13,109 nt of DNA from DASVHF01 sp036382695 (lineage in GTDB: Bacteria; Patescibacteriota; Microgenomatia; Woykebacterales; RBG-16-39-9b), in the NCBI GenBank assembly GCA_036382695.1, contig DASVHF010000058.1, positions 1-13,109 of the forward strand. Direction: 5' to 3'. How positions within the stretch are numbered: the first letter of the stretch is position 1; each line of letters starts with the position of its first letter. Under the pieces are notes generated by a model, which did no database searches, was not told where the DNA came from, and worked only from the letters and a program-made list of their open reading frames with translations. A program made the position numbers and the translations under genes. Shown one piece after another: positions 7,324 through 12,438 of this stretch.

Positions 7324-7373
7324 GGCTTGTTTCCATTGCGGAGGCAGGCCTCGACCCGTTTTTATAATTTTTT
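7322..7373 (+). terminator. Strong intrinsic terminator overlapping the stop of the arginine-rich gene
   Basis: GAGGCTTGTTTCC (7322-7334) pairs over 13 positions, three of them G-U, with GGAGGCAGGCCTC (7340-7352) around a 5-base loop, and T-rich sequence follows (7359-7373). The stem starts inside the TGA stop codon. The T-run begins 6 bases beyond the stem, slightly further than ideal. Confidence 0.65.
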
Positions 7374-7403
7374 ATTCCCAGCGGTTGCAGCGTACGAGCA
7401 ATC

Positions 7404-7433
7404 TTGTTGAAGAATTGCGAAGTATGCTATACT
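7404..7433 (+). promoter_or_regulatory. Promoter for rpsF with extended -10
   Basis: TTGTTG (7404-7409), an 18-base spacer and TATACT (7428-7433) preceded by TGC (extended -10). The expected transcription start near 7440 is only about 4 bases before the rpsF ATG, so the message would be essentially leaderless. That fits the absence of a Shine-Dalgarno site. Confidence 0.65.
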
Positions 7434-7443
7434 GACGCCTGAA

Positions 7444-7764
7444 ATGGAACACGAATACGAACTTGTGGTGGTAACTAGCGCAGATTTGACTGAGGTAGAT
7501 CGCGAGAAGATACTAGAACAAATTAAAAAAGCAATCGAATCTGAAAAAGGCAAAGTGACCGACACACAAGACTGGGGTAAGCGGGAGTTGGCCTACAAAA
7601 TCAAAAAAAATTCCCACGGTTTTTATTCCCAGGTCACCTTTGAAGCAAATTCCAAAACGCCTCAAGTCTTAAACTCAAAGTTTAGGTTGATGGATGAGCT
7701 TCTACGTTTCTTGATTCTTAGGAAGGAGGGTGAGAAGGTTGGAAAAGTTGTAAGTAATAAGTGA
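7444..7764 (+). CDS. rpsF: Ribosomal protein bS6
   Basis: A 106-residue protein of normal bS6 length. It matches the family from EYELVVVTSADL at the N-terminus, through DWGKRELAYKIKKNSHGFY (the conserved WGxRxLAYxIxxxxxGxY motif) and FRLMDELLRFLILR near the C-terminus. bS6 binds the 30S platform as a heterodimer with bS18, encoded here by rpsR two genes downstream with ssb between, the usual bacterial order. The start has no Shine-Dalgarno site and a nearly leaderless promoter. The last codons and the TGA lie inside an array of 7-base TAAGT repeats, so the C-terminal residues VVSNK are encoded by that repeat rather than by ordinary sequence. Confidence 0.96.
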   Translation: MEHEYELVVVTSADLTEVDREKILEQIKKAIESEKGKVTDTQDWGKRELAYKIKKNSHGFYSQVTFEANSKTPQVLNSKFRLMDELLRFLILRKEGEKVGKVVSNK

Positions 7765-7790
7765 TAAGTTGTAAGTGATTATCTTTAAGT
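7745..7790 (+). repeat. Degenerate heptamer array NNNAAGT, left arm
   Basis: AAGT occurs at exact 7-base intervals at 7745, 7752, 7759, 7766 and 7773, skips 7780 and returns at 7787. The units read TGTAAGT, AATAAGT, GATAAGT, TGTAAGT, GATTATC, TTTAAGT. The array overlaps the 3' end and stop codon of rpsF. Confidence 0.8.
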
Positions 7791-7861
7791 AGATTTGGGG
7801 AGGTGGTAGGGGAGCGACAGCTAGGAAAAAAATATAAGGAGAGGAATTATTGAACAAAAAT

Positions 7862-7896
7862 ACTTATAACTTTGGACTTAGTACTTAAGACTTATA
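7862..7896 (-). repeat. Degenerate heptamer array, right arm, inverted
   Basis: The plus strand reads ACTTATA, ACTTTGG, ACTTAGT, ACTTAAG, ACTTATA: five uninterrupted 7-base units, the reverse complement of the NNNAAGT repeat of the left arm. The arms are 71 bases apart and could pair imperfectly (about 20 of 28 positions in the best four-unit register). Confidence 0.8.
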
Positions 7897-7911
7897 ATCG
7901 CGAGATATAAT
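7893..7911 (+). promoter_or_regulatory. Tandem -10-like boxes ahead of ssb
   Basis: Two perfect TATAAT hexamers (7893-7898 and 7906-7911) lie 22 and 35 bases upstream of the leader ATG at 7933. The first is created by the last unit of the repeat array. The only -35 candidate, TTGGAC (7872-7877), is 15 bases from the first box. A promoter for ssb-rpsR here is plausible but unproven. Confidence 0.35.
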
Positions 7912-7920
7912 TTATTGATT

Positions 7921-8073
7921 TAGGAGGTATATATGTCGGCTAGAAGCTTGAATAGAGTGCTACGTAATTCGAAACTTTCAGTTTCTCAGTACTCTCACGC
8001 TCTGCGACCACTTCGTGGGCTAAAAGTTATGTTGATAGGAGGTAATTATGTCAGCTAGAAGTTTAAACAAAGT
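7921..8073 (+). repeat. Direct duplication of the ssb ribosome-binding site and start
   Basis: Bases 7921-7958 and 8036-8073 are identical at 31 of 38 positions, covering TAGGAGGTA, the ATG and nine codons. Within the codons, five of the changes are synonymous and one is Arg/Lys. A further short copy, AAAGTTATG, lies at 8024-8032 and again at 8069-8077. Confidence 0.8.
7933..8058 (+). CDS. Upstream 41-codon frame overlapping the ssb start
   Basis: This frame begins at ATG 7933 after a textbook AGGAGGT (7922-7928) and stops at TAG 8056-8058, inside the ssb gene, overlapping it by 11 bases in another frame. It encodes 41 residues that begin MSARSLNRV, copying the SSB N-terminus MSARSLNKV. A non-SSB stretch of about 22 residues rich in Ser, Leu and Arg follows, then KVMLIGGN, echoing SSB KVMLIGN. 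It is either a translated leader peptide coupling ribosomes to ssb, or the remnant of a duplicated ssb start split by an insertion of about 65 bases (7959-8023) that contains two small hairpins (GAAACT-TTC-AGTTTC at 7971-7985 and CCAC-TTC-GTGG at 8008-8018). I rate translation as plausible because the substitutions preserve the amino acids. Confidence 0.45.
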   Translation: MSARSLNRVLRNSKLSVSQYSHALRPLRGLKVMLIGGNYVS

Positions 8074-8620
8074 TATGCTTATTGGTAATTTAACTAGGGA
8101 CCCGGAGCTTCGTTATACACCTAGCGGTACCGCAGTCTGTTCGTTTCGAGTGGCAACAAACCGTAGCTGGACACCAGCAGATGGCAGCGAAAGAAAAGAA
8201 GAGACCGAGTTCCATCGTATTGTCGCCTGGAACAAACTTGCAGAGCTTTGTTCTCAGCTGCTTGTCAAGGGTCGAAAAGTTTATATTGAAGGCCGGTTGC
8301 AGACTCGGAGTTGGGAGACACCTGAAGGTGACAGAAGGTTTGCTACCGAGGTAGTAGCAGAGGATATGGTGGTCCTTGACTCGCGACGGCAAAGCGAGGA
8401 AAAGGCTGAAGGTGAAGTTGAGGAAGAACGGCCATCAAACGATGTAAGCGAAGAAGCAGTAGGAGTAGCCAAAGAAGGAGTTGGAGCAAAAGAAGAAAAA
8501 CCTACAAAAGCTTTGAAAAAAGAAGCGAAACAGGTAGACAAAGAAGCAAAGGATGAATCGAAGCCAGAACCTAAAGAGGAAGAGGATAAGGAAATCGATG
8601 TAGACGACATACCTTTCTAG
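8048..8620 (+). CDS. ssb: Single-stranded DNA-binding protein
   Basis: A 190-residue SSB. The OB-fold domain spans about residues 5-112, with LNKVMLIGNLTRDPELRYT at the start, FRVATNRSW, the EFHRIVAWNKLAELC region (54-68) and VYIEGRLQTRSWE (78-90), all hallmark segments. Residues about 115-180 form a tail dominated by Lys and Glu rather than the common Gly/Gln/Pro-rich linker. The last residues, DVDDIPF, are the acidic tip that recruits DNA-metabolism partners. It coats single-stranded DNA in replication, repair and recombination. The start ATG has AGGAGGT 5 bases upstream. The gene sits between rpsF and rpsR as in most bacteria, but behind a 283-base spacer holding repeats and a duplicated start. 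Confidence 0.97.
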   Translation: MSARSLNKVMLIGNLTRDPELRYTPSGTAVCSFRVATNRSWTPADGSERKEETEFHRIVAWNKLAELCSQLLVKGRKVYIEGRLQTRSWETPEGDRRFATEVVAEDMVVLDSRRQSEEKAEGEVEEERPSNDVSEEAVGVAKEGVGAKEEKPTKALKKEAKQVDKEAKDESKPEPKEEEDKEIDVDDIPF

Positions 8621-8637
8621 ATCGCTAAAGCGATCTA
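8618..8637 (+). other. Perfect hairpin on the ssb stop codon
   Basis: TAGATCGCT (8618-8626) and AGCGATCTA (8629-8637) form a perfect 9-base inverted repeat that includes the TAG stop. No T-run follows, so it is more likely an RNA-stabilising or attenuating stem than a full terminator. Confidence 0.5.
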
Positions 8638-8676
8638 CGGCCACTATATGTAATATAAAATTAATAATTTGTATTC

Positions 8677-8910
8677 ATGAAAATGGTTAAAATAAACCGA
8701 ACTTATCGGACAAAAGTCTGCCTTTTTTGTAAGAATAAAAATGTGCCCTTCTACCAAGATGTCGAAACCTTGAAGAGATTTACTACTGAACGTGGTAAAA
8801 TTTTAAGTAGGGCAAAAACTGGTACTTGTGCGCCACACCAAAGAAAGCTTTCGGCTGCTATTAAGAGGGCAAGATTATTGGCGCTTTTACCTTTCGTTCC
8901 CAAGGTCTAA
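8677..8910 (+). CDS. rpsR: Ribosomal protein bS18, zinc-ligand type
   Basis: A 77-residue bS18 of normal length. The N-terminal CLFC (15-18) with Cys51 and His54 (GTCAPHQ) provides the four ligands of the zinc-binding (C+) form. The family core follows: FYQDVETLKRFTTERGKILSR in two pieces (25-45), then QRKLSAAIKRARLLALLP near the C-terminus. The protein partners bS6 on the 30S platform. ATG 8677 is used here; ATG 8683 two codons later is an alternative. There is no Shine-Dalgarno site and the 56-base gap from ssb is very AT-rich. Confidence 0.96.
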   Translation: MKMVKINRTYRTKVCLFCKNKNVPFYQDVETLKRFTTERGKILSRAKTGTCAPHQRKLSAAIKRARLLALLPFVPKV

Positions 8911-8927
8911 CCAAAAGGGTTTTGGTT
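8909..8927 (+). other. Inverted repeat at the rpsR stop codon
   Basis: AACCAAAA (8909-8916) and TTTTGGTT (8920-8927) pair perfectly around GGG, starting within the TAA stop. The stem is AT-rich and no T-run follows. It may mark a processing or weak termination point before the MutL-like gene. Confidence 0.4.
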
Positions 8928-8947
8928 TCCGAAAATTTACTTGGTTT

Positions 8948-10003
8948 ATGCCAGATCAAAAAGTAATCACAATCGATATTGGAAGTGCCTGGACCAAGGT
9001 TTTTTTGGTGAGCCTAGATTCTGAGAACACCGTGAAAATAGAAAAATCTGCACGGCTGCCAACTTCTTGGGGAGATTTTTCACTGGCCACTAACTTACTA
9101 CTTTCAAAGATTTCTGAAAACGGTGTTCCTAAGATATTTGTTAGCCATTTTCTGGAGATTGAAAAGTTAGCCAGCAAGCTAGGTGGAGATTTTGTCAATG
9201 AGCAAGCTGCAGCAGTTGCTTTGGTAAAATATTTTAAAAATCCCGGTGAAAACTTTTTTATTCTGGATGCAGGAGCAAGTAATCTGCGAGAGGCTTTCCA
9301 GGCCGAAAATATAGGTAAGTATCTCACTTTCGCCGCCGACCCACTTTTTTTAGAAAATTTTATTGGTAAAAAAAGATTCAAACCGCGTTTGCTTCCCCTC
9401 GATACAAAGGAACTAGAAATTGAGGAGGCTTTTTTACGAACCAATTTTCAAGAAAAATTATCAGCTAGGAATGAGAAAAATGTGAGTTTAATCGCTCTCA
9501 CAGGGGGAATGATTTCTGGTACACCAAGACTTTCAAGAGTAGCCCTTATTTTATTAGATGTTTTGGGAAAAGAAGAAATAACCCAAGTAGTTTTCGACCG
9601 TGAGTTTTTCTTACCTAGCTTCGGTGCACTGCTGACTACCTACAAGCGACTCCAGACTGCCCAGTGCGGGGCGTGGTTGGAGCGTCTTGGTACCTTTGTT
9701 TCGCTTGGTGAAAGCATAGCGATCGAACTAGACTGGGGTTATTCGCAACTTCAGAAAGTTGAACTCGCAGCTGGTGAGATCTCACTTATTCCAGCGCCAA
9801 GCGAACAGAAAATTAAACTCACACTTGCTTTGGGAAATAAAGAAAAAAAGAGGTTCGATATAGTAGGTGGTAGCTTGGGAATATTACTTGACGCACGAAC
9901 TAAACCTCTTCCACTTGTCTTTGGCCAAAATGCGTCACGGAATTTAGTAGCTGGTTGGCTAAAACAAATTGAAGAAGCGGAAATCACGAAGGAGGCTTTT
10001 TGA
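8948..10003 (+). CDS. ASKHA-fold MutL-like protein (glutamate mutase L family name)
   Basis: A 351-residue protein with an actin/Hsp70-type nucleotide-binding fold. Phosphate-1 motif: ITIDIGSAWTK (7-17). Degenerate phosphate-2: FILDAGASN (104-112). Adenosine motif: IALTGGMIS near residue 210. Next comes a segment SRVALILLDVL ... FDREFFLPSFGALL that fits the MutL pattern of a D followed by LLPxLGAL. The C-terminus has VGGSLGILLDAR, resembling the GGxLGxxxDARxRPL ending that I recall from Chloroflexota proteins annotated glutamate mutase L. True MutL is thought to serve coenzyme B12-dependent mutases; none is visible here, so that role is unlikely. The start is ATG 8948, because the open frame upstream overlaps rpsR. 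No Shine-Dalgarno site is seen. It overlaps the next gene by 4 bases. PilM was considered and fits less well. Confidence 0.7.
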   Translation: MPDQKVITIDIGSAWTKVFLVSLDSENTVKIEKSARLPTSWGDFSLATNLLLSKISENGVPKIFVSHFLEIEKLASKLGGDFVNEQAAAVALVKYFKNPGENFFILDAGASNLREAFQAENIGKYLTFAADPLFLENFIGKKRFKPRLLPLDTKELEIEEAFLRTNFQEKLSARNEKNVSLIALTGGMISGTPRLSRVALILLDVLGKEEITQVVFDREFFLPSFGALLTTYKRLQTAQCGAWLERLGTFVSLGESIAIELDWGYSQLQKVELAAGEISLIPAPSEQKIKLTLALGNKEKKRFDIVGGSLGILLDARTKPLPLVFGQNASRNLVAGWLKQIEEAEITKEAF

Positions 10004-11055
10004 TCTGCCCGATTACTAAAAGAATTGAAGAAGAAAAAAAGTTTCTTCTAGACCGAGTTTATCCTGGTAGTTGCAAACCGGCAGTGAAGACAGGTCAACA
10101 GGTTACCGAGGCCGACATTATTGCTCATTGTGAGGTAAGTGCAGGACAGCGCTTGATTAAAATTGCGCACGCTCTTGGAGTTTCCGGAGAAAATGTTGAG
10201 CGATATCTTACGCGTAAGGTTGGCGATCGTATCTATGAGGGGGAAATAATTGCTCGTAAGAGGGGTCTACTTGGAGTGGGCAAAAAAGAAATCAAGGCGC
10301 CTGTTGACGGACTGATCTCTGAGATTGACAGTCGTGGAGATCTGATTTTAAAGTTTTTGCCAAAACCAGTGCGCATGATCTCCGGAGCCAGTGGGAAAAT
10401 ACAGGAAGTTTCCGAAAATAAGATCTCTATCGCCGCAACCGCCACAAAAATCCACGGTTTCGTTTCGCTTGGCACGCTGCGCGAAGGATTAATTAACGTC
10501 ATAGGACCAGCTAACGAATTTATCATACCATCTACAATAAAATCGGACTCGAAAGGCAAAATATTGGTCGGAGGTGCGCTGCTCGAAAAAAGTGCTTTGG
10601 AAAAAGCTGTTACCCTGGGAGTTACAGGGATAATTACTGGCGGAATGAACTACCGAGATTTCGAAACTCTAGGTGCTGGAGGAGATGTTGGAACAAGTCT
10701 GATGATAACAGAAGGGTTCGGTACAGCACCGATGGGTGAGGATATGCTGAAATTTTTTGAAAGTAAGCAGGGACGGCTAGGATTTATATCCGGAGAAGAA
10801 AACGCCCTTTTTATTCCCGAGTACGTAGAGGCGAAGGCGCCAGGTATAACCACTTCGCAGATTTGGAGGCAGCTGCAGGTTGGAGACAAAGTGCGCTTCT
10901 TACGTACAGGCGGTAGTAGTTTGTTAGGGACGGTAAAGGAATTGCCAGGAGATCAAATTCTCAATTCTGGTATACTGACCGAAGTAGCACTTGTCAGCCT
11001 TGGGTCCGGTGAAGAAGGTCTTTTTCCGGCGGCTAATTTGGAGATTATTGAATAG
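10000..11055 (+). CDS. Partner of the MutL-like protein, probable barrel-sandwich-hybrid repeats, function unknown
   Basis: A 351-residue soluble protein. The start is TTG 10000, 4 bases after GGAGG (9991-9995), which lies inside the upstream gene; the stop TGA of that gene overlaps this start. The N-terminal half looks like repeated lipoyl/biotinyl-type sandwich hairpins: PGSCKPAVKTGQQVTEADI (22-40), then VGDRIYEGEIIA (74-85), then IKAPVDGLISEI (98-109), each with the G-x-V-x-x-G-x-x-V style turn but no modifiable Lys in an MKM-type motif. Residues about 150-275 are Gly-rich alpha/beta (LVGGALLEKSALEKAVTLG, then GIITGGMNYRDFETLGAGG). Residues about 290-351 (LQVGDKVRFLRTGG ... GTVKELP) resemble a KOW/SH3-like barrel. 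Strict coupling indicates joint action with the MutL-like protein. I know no biochemical function. Confidence 0.65.
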   Translation: MICPITKRIEEEKKFLLDRVYPGSCKPAVKTGQQVTEADIIAHCEVSAGQRLIKIAHALGVSGENVERYLTRKVGDRIYEGEIIARKRGLLGVGKKEIKAPVDGLISEIDSRGDLILKFLPKPVRMISGASGKIQEVSENKISIAATATKIHGFVSLGTLREGLINVIGPANEFIIPSTIKSDSKGKILVGGALLEKSALEKAVTLGVTGIITGGMNYRDFETLGAGGDVGTSLMITEGFGTAPMGEDMLKFFESKQGRLGFISGEENALFIPEYVEAKAPGITTSQIWRQLQVGDKVRFLRTGGSSLLGTVKELPGDQILNSGILTEVALVSLGSGEEGLFPAANLEIIE

Positions 11056-11081
11056 GGATTAGTTTACGGGTTAGAGAGCTT

Positions 11082-12317
11082 ATGGAGCTTACAGGAAACC
11101 AACGAAAAAAGAATATAGCTAGGTGGGTTTCAAATCAAATACCAAAGGCTATTTCTATAATTTTAATCTTTGCGTTTGGTGTTTGGGTGGGGCAAAATGT
11201 TGCTTTACCTTTTGGGTCAAATCAGGCTCCAGTTTTTAGAATTCTTAATAAAAATACACCACAGCACGTCCAAGTTGATTTTGCGCCATTTTGGAACGTC
11301 TGGGATAAAATTTCTACTGACTATCTTGAAAGGGCGCGGCTAGACCCCCAGCAACTTTTATACGGGGCAATCTCCGGGATGGTTGATGCGGTTGGGGATC
11401 CCTACACCGTTTTTCTTAATCCAGAGCAAAACGCAGAATTTGAACTTGCACTTTCAGGTACTTACGAAGGGGTGGGTATAGAACTTGATGTACGTAATGA
11501 TCAGTTAGTGGTGGTGGCACCAATCGAAGGAACTCCGGCTGCCAAAGCTGGTGTGGCTGCGGGCGACAAAATTTTAGAGATCGATGGGATTAACACGTCT
11601 ACTTTGACTATTCAGGAAGCAGTCCAAAAAATTCGTGGCAAAACAGGTAGCAGGGTCGTGTTTAGACTACAGCGAGACACTAAGGTTTTTGATGTAAAGC
11701 TCACCCGCGCTAAAATTACCCTTAAAAGCGTTGAGTTTGAGGATTTAGGTGGGGGAATAGCACAGATAAAAATTATTCGCTTTGGTGATAACACATTGAC
11801 CCAGTGGAGTAAGGCTGCGAATAAAGTTGTAACTCGCGGATACACAAAACTAATTTTAGATTTGCGCAACAATCCTGGTGGTAGACTCGATTATTCTATT
11901 TCCATCGCTGGAGATTTCCTTTCCAAGGACACCACGGTTGTTATTCAAGAAGATTCTTCCGGTAGGCAAGTTCCAGCTAGATCTGAGAGCGACGCGAAAC
12001 TTGGGAACGTAAAAGTGGTAATTCTGATAAATAAGGGGAGCGCTTCCGCCAGTGAGATTGTTGCTGGAGCCTTGCGAGATCAGCTTGGTGTGAAGTTAGT
12101 CGGTGAAGCTACTTTTGGGAAAGGGACGATACAAAAAGTCGATGATCTTGCCGGCGGTGCCGGTCTCCACATTACGTTTGCCAAGTGGCTGACCCCCAAA
12201 GGGACGTGGGTGAATCAAAAAGGTCTGAAACCTGATATCGAAGTTAAATTAACTGAAAAAGACATTGCTGCCGACCGAGATCCGCAGCTAGACCGCGCTA
12301 AACAACTCCTCCGTTAA
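11082..12317 (+). CDS. ctpA: Membrane-anchored S41 C-terminal processing protease with PDZ domain
   Basis: A 411-residue protease. A basic N-terminus is followed by one transmembrane helix or signal anchor (about 21-44), placing the enzyme outside the membrane. A PDZ domain spans about 128-205 (GVGIELDVRNDQLVV, TPAAKAGVAAGDKILEIDG). The S41 core contains LILDLRNNPGG (257-267), the nucleophile in NKGSASASEIVAGAL (Ser322 by alignment to E. coli Prc Ser452) and the general base in GEATFGKGTIQ (Lys347, 25 residues later as in Prc). It cuts proteins from their C-termini, in cell-envelope turnover or signalling. The catalytic dyad is intact and the length is normal for CtpA/CtpB types. It starts 26 bases after the barrel-sandwich gene and may share its transcript; the Shine-Dalgarno site is weak. 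A hairpin follows the stop. Confidence 0.95.
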   Translation: MELTGNQRKKNIARWVSNQIPKAISIILIFAFGVWVGQNVALPFGSNQAPVFRILNKNTPQHVQVDFAPFWNVWDKISTDYLERARLDPQQLLYGAISGMVDAVGDPYTVFLNPEQNAEFELALSGTYEGVGIELDVRNDQLVVVAPIEGTPAAKAGVAAGDKILEIDGINTSTLTIQEAVQKIRGKTGSRVVFRLQRDTKVFDVKLTRAKITLKSVEFEDLGGGIAQIKIIRFGDNTLTQWSKAANKVVTRGYTKLILDLRNNPGGRLDYSISIAGDFLSKDTTVVIQEDSSGRQVPARSESDAKLGNVKVVILINKGSASASEIVAGALRDQLGVKLVGEATFGKGTIQKVDDLAGGAGLHITFAKWLTPKGTWVNQKGLKPDIEVKLTEKDIAADRDPQLDRAKQLLR

Positions 12318-12323
12318 GACTAC

Positions 12324-12344
12324 TGACAGGGAGACTCCCTGTCA
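12324..12344 (+). terminator. Terminator-like hairpin after the protease gene
   Basis: TGACAGGGA (12324-12332) and TCCCTGTCA (12336-12344) form a perfect 9-base stem with a 3-base loop, 6 bases after the stop codon. Only TTGCTT follows, not a solid T-run, so termination may be partial. The following TTGACT belongs to the next promoter. Confidence 0.5.
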
Positions 12345-12348
12345 TTGC

Positions 12349-12377
12349 TTGACTGATCAGCCAATTTGATATAAGAT
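12349..12377 (+). promoter_or_regulatory. Promoter for the dapB-like gene
   Basis: TTGACT (12349-12354), a 17-base spacer and TAAGAT (12372-12377). The expected start near 12384 gives a leader of about 55 bases. The overlapping TATAAG (12370-12375) is an alternative -10 at 15 bases. Confidence 0.6.
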
Positions 12378-12388
12378 CCGCCTTACCT

Positions 12389-12403
12389 TGCCCGCAACGG
12401 GCA
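12389..12403 (+). other. Small hairpin in the dapB leader
   Basis: TGCCCG, loop CAA, CGGGCA: a perfect 6-base stem near the 5' end of the predicted leader. It is too small to be a lysine riboswitch and may simply stabilise the message. Confidence 0.35.
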
Positions 12404-12438
12404 CATTTTCATCGGAATAGTTGTAAGGGAGGAGTATC

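Noticed and set aside
6774..7352. Structured non-coding RNA such as RNase P RNA or tmRNA, suggested by the GC-rich island with promoter and terminator
   Set aside because: No conserved core motif of these RNAs was found, and there is an intact 167-codon frame with a well-placed Shine-Dalgarno site.
7850..7888. 12-codon frame with TTG start after GGAGAGG
   Set aside because: It reads into the heptamer repeats, is very short and shows no sign of coding constraint.
7745..7896. CRISPR array
   Set aside because: The repeat unit is 7 bases with no long conserved repeat or spacers, and no cas genes are nearby.
7957..8023. S6:S18-binding leader RNA motif
   Set aside because: The two hairpins are short, lie ahead of ssb rather than rpsF, and I cannot recognise the conserved bulge of that motif.
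8281..8610. Minus-strand open frame opposite ssb
   Set aside because: It is a Ser-rich shadow of the Lys/Glu-rich SSB tail with no start signals.
8828..8947. Upstream extension of the MutL-like frame to an ATG at 8828
   Set aside because: It would overlap rpsR by 83 bases and add 40 residues that do not fit the ASKHA fold. The ATG at 8948 places the phosphate-1 motif at the expected N-terminal position.
8948..10003. PilM, the missing partner of PilN
   Set aside because: It is an ASKHA protein of similar length, but the second-half motifs (LTGGMIS, LPSFGALL, GGSLGILLDAR) follow the MutL pattern and the gene is coupled to a non-pilus partner.
12378..12438. Lysine riboswitch ahead of dapB
   Set aside because: The leader of about 55 bases has only one 6-base hairpin, far too small for that riboswitch.
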